A stretch of 14,551 bases of DNA from JBLNBU01 sp050260215 (GCA_050260215.1 JBLNBU010000279.1:1-14551), one strand, 5' to 3'; counted from the first letter of the stretch, positions 7,309-14,551 are shown. The notes: generated by a model from the sequence alone, not told the origin. A program made the numbers and translations.

Positions 7309-8334
7309 ATGTTGTCCAGCCAAGACAAGTTTGCGTCTAACATCGCGCTCGACGGACGTTCCATCCTGATTACCGGCGGCACCGGGTCGTTCGGCAAGCA
7401 GTTCGTCAAGACCGTGCTCGAGCGCTACAAGCCGCGCCGTCTGGTCGTCTATTCCCGCGACGAGTTGAAGCAGTACGAAATGGCGCAGGTGTTCGACCCG
7501 CGCAAGAACCCGTGCATGCGCTACTTCATCGGCGACGTCCGCGACCGCGACCGCCTGGAGATGGCCATGCGCGACATCGACGTGGTCATCCACGCCGCAG
7601 CGCTCAAGCACGTGCCCATCGCCGAATACAACCCCACCGAATGCATCCACACCAACGTCAACGGCGCCGAGAACGTCGCCCTGGCGGCCATGCGCAGCGG
7701 GGTCAAGACCGTGGTGGCGTTGTCGACCGACAAGGCGGTCAACCCCATCAACCTGTACGGGGCCAGCAAGCTGGCGTCGGACAAGATCTTCGTTTCGGCC
7801 AACAGCCTGGCCGGTGCCGACGGCTGCCGCTTCGCCGTGGTGCGCTACGGCAACGTGGTCGGGTCACGCGGCAGCGTGGTGCCCCTGTTCGAGCGCCTGG
7901 TCGCCGAGGGTGCCGACAAGCTGCCGATCACAGACAGCCGCATGACCCGGTTCTGGATCACGCTGCAACAGGGCGTCGACTTCGTCCTGTCGTGCATGGA
8001 GCGCATGCGCGGCGGCGAGATCTTCATCCCCAAGATCCCCAGCATGAAGATCATCGACCTGGCCAAGGCCATCGCGCCCAGCCTGCCCCACGCCTATATC
8101 GGCATCCGCCCGGGCGAGAAGCTGCACGAGGTGATGATCACCGAGGACCATGCCCGCGACACCGTCGAGTTGGCCGACCGCTACGTCATCTTGCCGTCGT
8201 CGGCGCCGTGGACGAGCAGCATCCTGCACGACGGGGCCCTGCCGGTTACCGACGGCTTCCGCTATTCCAGCGATAACAACACCGAGTGGTTGGACGAGGC
8301 CGGCCTGAAGGACCTCATCGCCAAGAGCCGATGA
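7309..8334 (+). CDS. pseB: UDP-N-acetylglucosamine 4,6-dehydratase (inverting), PseB
   Basis: A 341-residue enzyme for the first step of CMP-pseudaminic acid synthesis: it converts UDP-GlcNAc to UDP-2-acetamido-2,6-dideoxy-beta-L-arabino-hex-4-ulose with NADP(H), in the cytoplasm. An extended SDR fold is evident from GGTGSFG (23-29, cofactor loop), the STDKAVNP segment with T140-D141-K142, and Y150-x3-K154. D141, K142 and Y150 match the catalytic Asp/Lys/Tyr of FlaA1/PseB with a constant offset. 'AALKHVPIAEYNP' (97-109) and 'RMTRFWITLQQGVDFVL' are also typical. ATG 7309 has a G-run only 2 bases upstream; an in-frame TTG at 7312 is possible but less likely. The N-terminus is slightly longer than usual. 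The stop overlaps the pseC start by four bases. Confidence 0.95.
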   Translation: MLSSQDKFASNIALDGRSILITGGTGSFGKQFVKTVLERYKPRRLVVYSRDELKQYEMAQVFDPRKNPCMRYFIGDVRDRDRLEMAMRDIDVVIHAAALKHVPIAEYNPTECIHTNVNGAENVALAAMRSGVKTVVALSTDKAVNPINLYGASKLASDKIFVSANSLAGADGCRFAVVRYGNVVGSRGSVVPLFERLVAEGADKLPITDSRMTRFWITLQQGVDFVLSCMERMRGGEIFIPKIPSMKIIDLAKAIAPSLPHAYIGIRPGEKLHEVMITEDHARDTVELADRYVILPSSAPWTSSILHDGALPVTDGFRYSSDNNTEWLDEAGLKDLIAKSR

Positions 8335-9524
8335 GCACCCCCGGCCTCCTCCCCTACGGCCGCCACGCCATCGATGACGACGACGTCGACGCGGTGGTGC
8401 GGGTGCTGCGGGGTGACTGGCTGACCTCGGGACCGGCGGTCGACGACTTCGAGCAGGCACTGGCGGCCGAGACCGGCGCCGCCGACGCGGTGGCCTGCAA
8501 CAGCGGCACCGCCGCCCTGCATCTGGCTGCCATGGCGCTCGGGCTCGGGCCGGGCGACGTGGTGGCCGTTCCCGCCATCACCTTCGTCGCCACCGCCAAC
8601 GCCGCACGCTTCGTCGGCGCCGAGGTGGTGTTCTGCGATGTCGACCCGGCAACCGCTCTCGTCACGCCCGCCACCGTAGAAGCCGCCATCGAGCGCGCCG
8701 GCAAGCCGGTCAAGGCCGTGTTTCCCGTCCACGTCGCCGGACAGGCGGTCGACATGGCCGCCCTGGCAGGCGTATGCCGGCCGCGCGGCATCCGGCTGGT
8801 GGAGGATGCCTGCCACGCCATCGGCACCCGCATGGGCGACACGCCGGTGGGGGCCTGCGACAACTCCGACATGGCGTGCTTCAGCTTCCATCCGGTCAAG
8901 ACCGTCGCCATGGGCGAGGGCGGAGCGGTGACCACCAACGATCCCGAGCTTGCCCGCCACATGCGGCGCGTGCGCAGCCACGGCATCGTGCGCCAGGCCG
9001 AGGAGTTCGAAAACCCCGCCCAGGCCTTCGATGGCGACGGACGGCCGAACCCCTGGTACTACGAGATGGTCGAGCTGGGCTACAATTACCGGGCCAGCGA
9101 CATTGCCTGCGCGCTGGGCCTCAGCCAGTTGAGGAAGCTGCCCCGCTTCGGCCAGGCCCGCCGCGCCCTGGCCGAGACCTATGACCGGCTGCTGGCCCCG
9201 CTGGCACCCAAGGTGGCTCCGCTGGGCCGGGTTCCCGGCTGCCGGCCCGTCTGGCACATCTACGTGGTGCGCATTGCCTTTGCCGCCCTGGGCCTGGACC
9301 GCGCCCGGGTGATGCGTGAGCTGGCTGCACGCGGCATCGGCAGCCAGGTCCACTATCTGCCGGTCCATCGCCAACCCTACTATGCCGGCCGCTACGGCGT
9401 GGAGACGCTGCCGGGGGCCGACGCCTACTACCAGGACTGCCTGACCCTGCCGCTGTTCCCGGCCATGACCGACGGCGACGTCGCACGGGTGGTCGAAGCA
9501 CTCGCCGAAGTGCTCGGAGCCTGA
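8331..9524 (+). CDS. pseC: UDP-4-amino-4,6-dideoxy-N-acetyl-beta-L-altrosamine transaminase, PseC
   Basis: A 397-residue PLP-dependent aminotransferase of the DegT/DnrJ/EryC1 family. It aminates C4 of the PseB product using glutamate, giving UDP-4-amino-4,6-dideoxy-N-acetyl-beta-L-altrosamine. The N-terminus 'LPYGRHAIDDDDVDAVVRVL' and DWLTSGP (29-35) are characteristic of PseC. NSGTAALH (57-64) is the cofactor phosphate region, VEDACHAIG (157-165) holds the PLP-contacting Asp, and FSFHPVKT places the Schiff-base lysine at K190. The start chosen is the ATG overlapping the pseB stop (ATGA, 8331-8334). An upstream in-frame start at 8286 would add 15 residues read from inside pseB and is unlikely. 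The overlap indicates translational coupling with pseB. Confidence 0.95.
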   Translation: MSTPGLLPYGRHAIDDDDVDAVVRVLRGDWLTSGPAVDDFEQALAAETGAADAVACNSGTAALHLAAMALGLGPGDVVAVPAITFVATANAARFVGAEVVFCDVDPATALVTPATVEAAIERAGKPVKAVFPVHVAGQAVDMAALAGVCRPRGIRLVEDACHAIGTRMGDTPVGACDNSDMACFSFHPVKTVAMGEGGAVTTNDPELARHMRRVRSHGIVRQAEEFENPAQAFDGDGRPNPWYYEMVELGYNYRASDIACALGLSQLRKLPRFGQARRALAETYDRLLAPLAPKVAPLGRVPGCRPVWHIYVVRIAFAALGLDRARVMRELAARGIGSQVHYLPVHRQPYYAGRYGVETLPGADAYYQDCLTLPLFPAMTDGDVARVVEALAEVLGA

Positions 9525-9527
9525 CCC

Positions 9528-10940
9528 GTGGACGGGCGGGCGGCCGCCGCCGAGGGAATGGCGCTGCTCGCCCGCGGCCGCTTCGCCGAGGCTGCCGCCG
9601 CCTTCGCCTCCGCCGCCCGGCTGCTGCCCCATGATGCCGACATTGCCTTTGCGCTGGGCGTCGCCTGGATCCAGGCCGGCCGCCCGGCCGAAGCCGCAGA
9701 AGCCTGGCGCGGCACCCTGCGGCTCGCACCGGCGCATCCGGCGGCCGGCTACAACCTGGCCCGGGCGTTGACCGAGCTGGGCGACTGGGGCGGTGCCGAG
9801 GCCGCCTACCGCGCCCATCTGGCCCATCGTCCCGACGACGCCGACGCCCATTACAACCTCGCCAACCTGCTGTATCGCCGCGGCGAGCGGGCCGGCGCCA
9901 TTGCCGCCCACGATGCCGCACTGGCGCTTCGCCCCGACCATGGGCCGGGCTTGGTCAACCGCGCGTTGGCCCTGGATGCCTCGGGTCGCCCGGCCGAGGC
10001 CGAAGCAGACTTTCGCCGCGCGCTGGCCTTGGATCCCCGCTCGGTCGACGCCCACTGGAACCTGTCGCTGCTGCTGATGAAGCAGGGACGCTGGGCAGAG
10101 GGGCTGGCCGAGTACGAATGGCGCCGCATGCTGCCCGGGGCGCCGCAAGCGCCCTGGGGCCTGTCCGAATGGAGCGGGACGGAGCCGGCGGGAACGCGGG
10201 TGCTGGTGTGGAACGACCAGGGGATCGGTGACGCCCTGATGTTCCTGCGCCACCTGCCGGCCCTGGCGGCGCGTGGCGCCGTGCCCCTGCTGGTCGTGCA
10301 AGATCCGTTGGCGCAATTGGCCGCCGCGGTGCCCGGTGCGGCGGGCGCGTCGGGGTTCTCCGACCCGCCGCCGGCGGCCGACGCCCATCTTCCCCTGTCC
10401 AGCCTGCCGCTGCGCCTGGGAGTGACCGACCCGCTGGCCTGGCCCGGCCAGCCGTGGCTGGCCCCGGTCTCGCGCCCACCGGCAACGGTCGAACGGCCGG
10501 CGGTGGGACTGATGTGGTCGGGCAACCCCGGCACCGACGACGCCCGCCACGTGCCGGTCGGCGCCCTGGCCCCGCTCCTGGCCGTGCCCGGCATAACCTT
10601 CTACAGCCTGCAGGTGGGTGCCGCCGCCGCCGACTGTCCGCCGGGGGTGAACGATCTGTCACCACTGCTGGTCGACTTCGCCGCCACCGCCGCCGTGCTG
10701 GCCGAGATTGACCTGGTGGTGACCGTCGACACCGCCGTCGCCCACCTTGCGGGCGCCATGGGCCGCCCGGCCTGGGTCATGCTGCAGCGCTTGGCCGACT
10801 GGCGCTGGTCGGGCGGCGAAACCACCCCCGCCTATCCCTCGCTGCGCCTGTTCCGGCAAGAGGACCTCGGCCAGTGGGATGGGGTGGTGGCGGCCATCAG
10901 CCGCGCGCTGGCGGCACGGTTCGCAGCGTTTCGGCAATGA
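9528..10940 (+). CDS. TPR-repeat protein with C-terminal GT9-like glycosyltransferase domain (second copy)
   Basis: A 470-residue protein starting at GTG 9528, three bases after the pseC stop, with GGAG upstream inside pseC; ATG 9558 is a weaker alternative. Residues about 5-200 hold four to five clear TPRs, for example 'AEAWRGTLRLAPAHPAAGYN' (57-76) and 'AEADFRRALALDPRSVDAHW' (158-177). Residues about 220-470 form the GT9-like domain with NDQGIGDAL (229-237), LMWSGNPG (328-335) and VDTAVAHLAGAMG (400-412). It shares architecture and matching motifs with the minus-strand gene at 2214-3683, including 'EGxAEYEWR' at the end of the TPRs and 'DLSxL..DFA.TAA' near the C-terminus, so the two are paralogues. 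Its place in the pseB-pseC operon suggests a glycosyltransferase acting with Pse or on the same acceptor. Donor and acceptor are unknown. The last 44 bases overlap the end of the convergent gene. Confidence 0.85.
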   Translation: MDGRAAAAEGMALLARGRFAEAAAAFASAARLLPHDADIAFALGVAWIQAGRPAEAAEAWRGTLRLAPAHPAAGYNLARALTELGDWGGAEAAYRAHLAHRPDDADAHYNLANLLYRRGERAGAIAAHDAALALRPDHGPGLVNRALALDASGRPAEAEADFRRALALDPRSVDAHWNLSLLLMKQGRWAEGLAEYEWRRMLPGAPQAPWGLSEWSGTEPAGTRVLVWNDQGIGDALMFLRHLPALAARGAVPLLVVQDPLAQLAAAVPGAAGASGFSDPPPAADAHLPLSSLPLRLGVTDPLAWPGQPWLAPVSRPPATVERPAVGLMWSGNPGTDDARHVPVGALAPLLAVPGITFYSLQVGAAAADCPPGVNDLSPLLVDFAATAAVLAEIDLVVTVDTAVAHLAGAMGRPAWVMLQRLADWRWSGGETTPAYPSLRLFRQEDLGQWDGVVAAISRALAARFAAFRQ

Positions 10941-12069
10941 CGCGGGCCCGGTGGGCCCAGGTGTGCCCAGCCAGGAAGATTCGGCGGGCGCGGGCGACGC
11001 GTTCGCGGACCACGTCCTCGGGCTCGCAGGCGGTGACGATGGCGACCAGTTCGTCGAGGGTGTCGAAGGTGGACAGGCAATCCCCGAACGTCCGCTGCAG
11101 GAATGCCGAGCGGTTGGTCACCACCGGGGTGCCCAGCGCCACCGCCTCGAGCAACCGCTCGCTGCACGAGAACATGGCCGGGCTGAGGTTGTAGAGCCGA
11201 CGGGCACGGGCCGTCAGCGCCATGGTCTCGCGGCTGTCCACCCCGCCGATCAGCCGGCCGCGGCGGTTCGGGACCTCCAGGTATTCCCAGCCCATGCCCG
11301 CGACCACCGTATCGGTCTGCAAAAGCACGTGCAGGGCCCAGGCACGGACGTGGGCGCACAGGTAAAGGCCAAGGATCTTGCCCAGCCGGATCTTCTCGGC
11401 CAGCTCGACCGGCTCGTCGCCGACCGCATCGTCGACCAGGTCGGCCAGCGGCTTGCGCGGGTCCGCGCGGTTGTCCTCGACCATGCGGTTGAGCCTGGCC
11501 GAGGTCACGGGACCGCCCAGCAGCGGCCAGGTGTTGCGAAACGCCTCGGGGTCGTGGATGCCGGGAAACCAAACCGGAATGGGATTGTTGCCGATCACCA
11601 GATGGTCTATGTCGCGCCCCTGCCATGGGGCTTCGGCATGGGGGACTGCCCCCTGGCGGAGAACCTGGAAGCGCTCGGGCTGGCCGAACAGACGGCCAGC
11701 CAGCGCCACCTCGTCCTCGCCGGTCATGCTGAACAGGGGATTGCGCCACGTGTCCAGCACCTGGCGATAGCCCTCCCAGCCCAGATAGGGATGGTCGGTG
11801 CAGTAGAAGAACGCCGGCAACCCGCAGGCGTTCCACACCGCCAGCACTTCCGGCGGCAGGGCATTGTACATGTTGACCGACACCAGTCCGGCCACCCGGC
11901 CGGCGTTGAAGTCGGCGGCAAAGGTGGCGAGCGACGGCCCGGCCGGGTCGAACAGCCGCCCCTCCAACCCGGTGCCGTCCAGTGCCGCCGCCATCTCCTC
12001 GGCCATGCGGGCCAGCACGTTCTGCATCGTGCCGCGATGGGCGAAATAGACGACGGGGTCGCTGCTCAT
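10897..12069 (-). CDS. CgeB-like glycosyltransferase (GT4/GT1-like, Glyco_trans_1_2 type)
   Basis: A 390-residue protein with ATG at 12069, overlapping the pseI stop by four bases (ATGA). It resembles CgeB-like glycosyltransferases. The N-terminal half has the family-type segment 'LVSVNMYNALPPEV' (62-75) followed by 'PAFFYCTDHPY' (85-95). The C-terminal nucleotide-sugar domain has 'SPAMFSCSERLLEAVALGTP' (296-315), the E-x7-E-like region and G-T-P-V-V turn of these enzymes, ending with 'HTWAHRARVIAETL' (369-382). No membrane segment is evident. As the last gene of the pseG-wbqC-pseI operon it probably adds a sugar to the same glycan or protein. Substrates cannot be read from the sequence. Its 3' end overlaps the convergent TPR/GT9-like gene by 44 bp. 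Confidence 0.75.
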   Translation of the reverse strand: MSSDPVVYFAHRGTMQNVLARMAEEMAAALDGTGLEGRLFDPAGPSLATFAADFNAGRVAGLVSVNMYNALPPEVLAVWNACGLPAFFYCTDHPYLGWEGYRQVLDTWRNPLFSMTGEDEVALAGRLFGQPERFQVLRQGAVPHAEAPWQGRDIDHLVIGNNPIPVWFPGIHDPEAFRNTWPLLGGPVTSARLNRMVEDNRADPRKPLADLVDDAVGDEPVELAEKIRLGKILGLYLCAHVRAWALHVLLQTDTVVAGMGWEYLEVPNRRGRLIGGVDSRETMALTARARRLYNLSPAMFSCSERLLEAVALGTPVVTNRSAFLQRTFGDCLSTFDTLDELVAIVTACEPEDVVRERVARARRIFLAGHTWAHRARVIAETLRTVPPARG

Positions 12070-13118
12070 GGGCCGACCATGTCCTCGGCCAGGGGGGTGC
12101 CGCGGGCCAGGTCGCGGGCGGCGCGCCGGCCCATGACCTTGGCCAGCATCTTCGGCGGCATGCCGAAGCCGGGCCGGATGGCGCGCAGGTTGTCAGGCGT
12201 GAACGCCTCGCCGGCCTTGATGTCGGCGACCACGTAAAGCGAGCGCCGGTACTGTGCGCTGCGCTCCTCGCTGGGCTTGAGGCGGCATTCGGGGCTGCCC
12301 AGCGCCTCCCAGGCGATGTGGGTGCCCTCGACCAGGGCGGCCAGCTCGCCCGGCTCCAGCGAAAATGCGGCGTCGGGACCGCCGTCGGCGCGACGCAGGG
12401 TGAAGTGCTTCTCGATCATCACCGCCCCCAGCGCCACCGCCGCCACCGGCACCGCGGTGCCCATGGTGTGGTCGGACAGCCCCACCGAGACGCCGAAGCG
12501 TTCGGCCAGGGCGGCGATGCGGCGCAGGTTGATCTCGGCCACCGGAGTGGGATAGCCGCTGACGCAGTGCAGCAGCACCACCTGCGACCCACCATGGCTG
12601 CGGATGGTTTCCAGCGCCTCGGCGATCTCGGCGTCCGTCGCCATGCCGGTGGACATGACGATGGGCTTGCCGGTGCGCGCCACTTCCTCGATCAGCGGCA
12701 GGTCGATCACCTCGAACGAGGCGATCTTGTAGGCCGGCGTGTTCAGCTCCTCGAGAAAGGCCACCGCGGTGGAATCGAACGGGGTACTGAACACGGTGAT
12801 GCCGATGCGGCGGCCGTGCTCGAACAGCCGGGGATGCCAGTCCCACGGGGTATGAGCCTCGTGGTACAGCTCGTAGAGGTTCCGCCCGTGCCACAGCCCG
12901 CCTTCGATATCGAAGCCGGGACCGTGGTGGTCGATGGTCATGGTGTCGGCGGTATAGGTCTGCAGCTTGACCGCATCGGCACCGGCCGCCTTGGCCGCAT
13001 CGATCAGCGCCAGCGCCCGGTTGAGGTCGCCGTTGTGGTTGCCCGACATCTCGGCGATGACATAGGGCGGATGGCCGGGACCGACGGCGCGGCCGGCGAT
13101 GGTCAGCGCCGCGCTCAT
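12066..13118 (-). CDS. pseI: Pseudaminic acid synthase, PseI
   Basis: A 350-residue enzyme that condenses 2,4-diacetamido-2,4,6-trideoxy-L-altrose with phosphoenolpyruvate to form pseudaminic acid, metal-dependent and cytoplasmic. The NeuB-type TIM barrel is shown by AEMSGNHNG (22-30), 'KLQTYTADTMTID' (51-63), LSDHTMG (214-220) and EKHFTL (236-241); H217 and H238 correspond to the metal-binding histidines of NeuB. 'GLWHGRNLYELYHEAHTPW' (74-92) distinguishes PseI from NeuB and LegI. A C-terminal SAF (antifreeze-like) domain spans about 290-346. The start is the ATG overlapping the wbqC-like stop (ATGA); the reading frame stays open upstream to 13613, but that part is out-of-frame wbqC sequence. 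Length is normal for the family. Confidence 0.95.
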   Translation of the reverse strand: MSAALTIAGRAVGPGHPPYVIAEMSGNHNGDLNRALALIDAAKAAGADAVKLQTYTADTMTIDHHGPGFDIEGGLWHGRNLYELYHEAHTPWDWHPRLFEHGRRIGITVFSTPFDSTAVAFLEELNTPAYKIASFEVIDLPLIEEVARTGKPIVMSTGMATDAEIAEALETIRSHGGSQVVLLHCVSGYPTPVAEINLRRIAALAERFGVSVGLSDHTMGTAVPVAAVALGAVMIEKHFTLRRADGGPDAAFSLEPGELAALVEGTHIAWEALGSPECRLKPSEERSAQYRRSLYVVADIKAGEAFTPDNLRAIRPGFGMPPKMLAKVMGRRAARDLARGTPLAEDMVGP

Positions 13119-13843
13119 GGCACCATCCCCGCCGGGATGCAGGCGCCCGGCTCGATGCGCCCGCAGTTCTTGACGACTTCTCCGGCATCCGGGCCCAGCG
13201 AGAACACCAGGTCGATGACGCTCATGTCGGGCAGGAAGGGCTGGCGGCCCTGGTCGTAGACGGGGTGGTCGAAGACCTGCCAGCAGTGGAGTATGCCTGC
13301 CTCGGCCATGAGATCCTCCTGGACGTAAACGCGCGAGCCTTCGTTGGACAGGTAGCGGTCGGCGCCGACCGCCTGGCACATCTGGATCAGCATGTCGGTC
13401 TTGTGGCCGATGATCTGCGGGTGGTCGCGGCTGTCGACGATGGGGGTGGTGATCGCCAGCCAGTCGCGGATCATCATGATCAGCGACCGGTTGAGGTCGC
13501 CCAGGCTGGCATAGGGGCGGCTCAGCATGACCTCGAGTTCGGGGAAGTAGCGGGCGAAGTGGGGCCGCTTCTGGTAGGCCTGGCGGATCGAGCCCAGGTG
13601 CTTGCGCCGCCACGGCTCGTCAACCAGCTCGACCTCGTCGATGGCCTGGCCGAAGCGCTCGCGCTTGAGCACCGGCACCGACAGCCACATCTCGCGCCCG
13701 CCCAGGTCGATACGGTTGCGCTGCTGCCAGCTCTTGGGGCTGAACTGGCAGTGGCCGACGAACATGAACAGGTCGCTCATGGCCATCTTGTTGAACAAGA
13801 TGATGCCCGGCAGGTAGACCGGCTGGTGCCCGGACAAGATCAT
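13115..13843 (-). CDS. WbqC-like family protein
   Basis: A 242-residue protein with ATG at 13843, preceded on its strand by GGAAGGGA about 9 bases away and overlapping the pseG stop (ATGA). WbqC-family signatures are SGHQPVYLPG (4-13), 'FNKMAMSDLFMFVGHCQFS' (17-35), 'WQQRNRI' (39-45), 'LSVPV' (54-58), 'RYLSNEGS' (163-170) and 'FLPDMSVIDLVFSLGP' (203-218). The family occurs in O-antigen, capsule and flagellin-glycan clusters; its biochemical role is not established to my knowledge, though the conserved N-terminal His suggests an enzyme. The stop overlaps pseI. Position between pseG and pseI suggests a function tied to Pse or to a modified nonulosonic acid, which is inference. Confidence 0.88.
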   Translation of the reverse strand: MILSGHQPVYLPGIILFNKMAMSDLFMFVGHCQFSPKSWQQRNRIDLGGREMWLSVPVLKRERFGQAIDEVELVDEPWRRKHLGSIRQAYQKRPHFARYFPELEVMLSRPYASLGDLNRSLIMMIRDWLAITTPIVDSRDHPQIIGHKTDMLIQMCQAVGADRYLSNEGSRVYVQEDLMAEAGILHCWQVFDHPVYDQGRQPFLPDMSVIDLVFSLGPDAGEVVKNCGRIEPGACIPAGMVP

Positions 13844-14551
13844 CGGCGGGGTTCCCTTCCAAACATTTCATCGAGCGCCCGTGCGGCGCGTTCCAGCCCA
13901 CGGCCGTCGACGAGGGCACGCGCCTGCCCACTCATGGCCAGAAGCGCGTCGTCGTCGCCGATCAGCCCGGCCACCGAGCGGGCGACGTGCAGCCGGTCGA
14001 GGCCACCATCGAACCCCAGGTCGCGGATGCATCCCTTGTCGGCGAACCACAGGGCCTCGGGGATCAGGTTGGGCACCTGCGGGAAGACCACCGCCGGCAC
14101 CCCCACCGCCAGCGCCTCGTAGACTACCATTCCCCCGGTGATCAGGGCCAGCCGCGCCGAGGCCAGCTCGGCGGCCAGGCTGGCGGCATCAAGGCCGCGC
14201 AGCAGACGGATGCCGGCGTGGGCACAGGCCGCGTGCAAGGCGTCGAAGTCGGGAAAGGCATTGCCCACCACCATGGCCACCGGGCCCCAGCCGCGGCGGT
14301 CGACCTCGGTCAAGGCGAAGGCCCAGTCGCGGGCGCGGTCGCCGCTGCCGACGACGATGGTCACCGAAGGCTCGGCCAGGCGGCGCCACGGGGTGGCGGC
14401 GAAGGCGGGCCTGAGCAGGGTGTAGGATGGCCCCGCCAGCACACGGGCCCCCGCGGGCACGACCGGGTACTGGTGGTACTGGTCGAGCACGGTGCCGTTG
14501 ACCACCAGGTCGGCAACCACCGCCCCGCCCTCGTCGTCGACGGCGGCGACC
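13840..14551 (-). CDS. pseG: UDP-2,4-diacetamido-2,4,6-trideoxy-beta-L-altropyranose hydrolase, PseG (partial, N-terminus outside window)
   Basis: The C-terminal 236 residues are present; the frame stays open to the right edge. PseG hydrolyses UDP from the 2,4-diacetamido sugar to give the substrate of PseI and has a GT28/MurG-like fold. Support: 'VDDEG' near the edge, where the family has a VDD motif; 'ADLVVNG' (family: DLVINxN); 'GPSYTLLRPAF', the family GPxYxLLRxEF block; and a C-terminal nucleotide-binding region 'ALITGGMVVYEALAVGVPAV'. The last region departs from the more usual GGSTxxE...NQ form (GGMVVYE...PNL). The catalytic His near the N-terminus is not in the window. An internal GTG at 14520 is not the true start, because family sequence continues upstream of it. 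The downstream wbqC-like and pseI genes overlap end to start, and the other Pse genes could lie upstream. Confidence 0.85.
   Translation of the reverse strand, partial: VAAVDDEGGAVVADLVVNGTVLDQYHQYPVVPAGARVLAGPSYTLLRPAFAATPWRRLAEPSVTIVVGSGDRARDWAFALTEVDRRGWGPVAMVVGNAFPDFDALHAACAHAGIRLLRGLDAASLAAELASARLALITGGMVVYEALAVGVPAVVFPQVPNLIPEALWFADKGCIRDLGFDGGLDRLHVARSVAGLIGDDDALLAMSGQARALVDGRGLERAARALDEMFGREPRR

Noticed and set aside
8286..8330. Upstream start of pseC adding 15 residues
   Set aside because: The extension is out-of-frame pseB sequence; ATG 8331 overlapping the pseB stop gives the standard PseC N-terminus.
8262..10550. Long minus-strand open frame of 762 codons opposite pseC and the TPR/GT9-like gene
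   Set aside because: It is antisense to two firmly identified genes, has low-complexity Gly/Ala/Arg/Gln-rich content and no recognisable motif. Such frames are expected in GC-rich DNA.
13119..13613. N-terminal extension of pseI to a 515-residue protein
   Set aside because: The added residues are an Arg/Pro-rich out-of-frame reading of the wbqC-like gene. The PseI family start fits ATG 13118 with the ATGA overlap.

Overview
The window reads as chromosomal DNA of a high-GC, flagellated alphaproteobacterium. The flagellin tail, a FlaF-type flagellin regulator and the gene set resemble Magnetospirillum and other Rhodospirillales; this placement is inferred from gene content and style, not proven. 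The theme is flagellin production plus its glycosylation with pseudaminic acid (Pse). No rRNA, tRNA, CRISPR array, IS element or phage gene was seen.

Layout. Positions 1-86 hold the last codons of a flagellin gene, followed by a strong intrinsic terminator (112-139). A Maf-family (DUF115) motility-associated glycosyltransferase follows (206-2206, +). It converges on a lone minus-strand gene for a TPR/GT9-like glycosyltransferase (2214-3683), which shares a 77-bp divergent promoter region with a TPR/GT41-like (O-GlcNAc-transferase-like) protein (3761-5698, +). A 90-bp gap with a promoter-like sequence and a perfect 11-bp inverted repeat leads to a Cys/His/Trp-free, flagellin-like protein of unknown role (5789-6718). 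Next comes a tight plus-strand run: flaF (6831-7289), pseB (7309-8334), pseC (8331-9524) and a second TPR/GT9-like glycosyltransferase (9528-10940). The rest is a minus-strand operon that enters from beyond the right edge with ATGA stop/start overlaps: pseG (partial), a wbqC-like gene, pseI and a CgeB-like glycosyltransferase whose end overlaps the end of the convergent plus-strand operon.

How the genes fit together. PseB (4,6-dehydratase/5-epimerase) and PseC (aminotransferase) make the first intermediates from UDP-GlcNAc. PseG removes UDP, and PseI condenses the sugar with phosphoenolpyruvate to give Pse. The acetyltransferase (PseH) and CMP-Pse synthetase (PseF) are not in the window; the minus-strand operon continues past 14551, where they could lie. 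Maf proteins are the established class that moves nonulosonic acids onto flagellin. The two TPR/GT9-like proteins, the GT41-like protein and the CgeB-like protein are further candidate transferases for flagellin or surface glycan. FlaF links the cluster to flagellin synthesis and export.

The most unusual items are the GT41-like protein, which keeps one catalytic-type histidine but has lost other family signature residues; the flagellin-like protein at 5789-6718; and the joining of flaF to pseB/pseC in what looks like one transcription unit.
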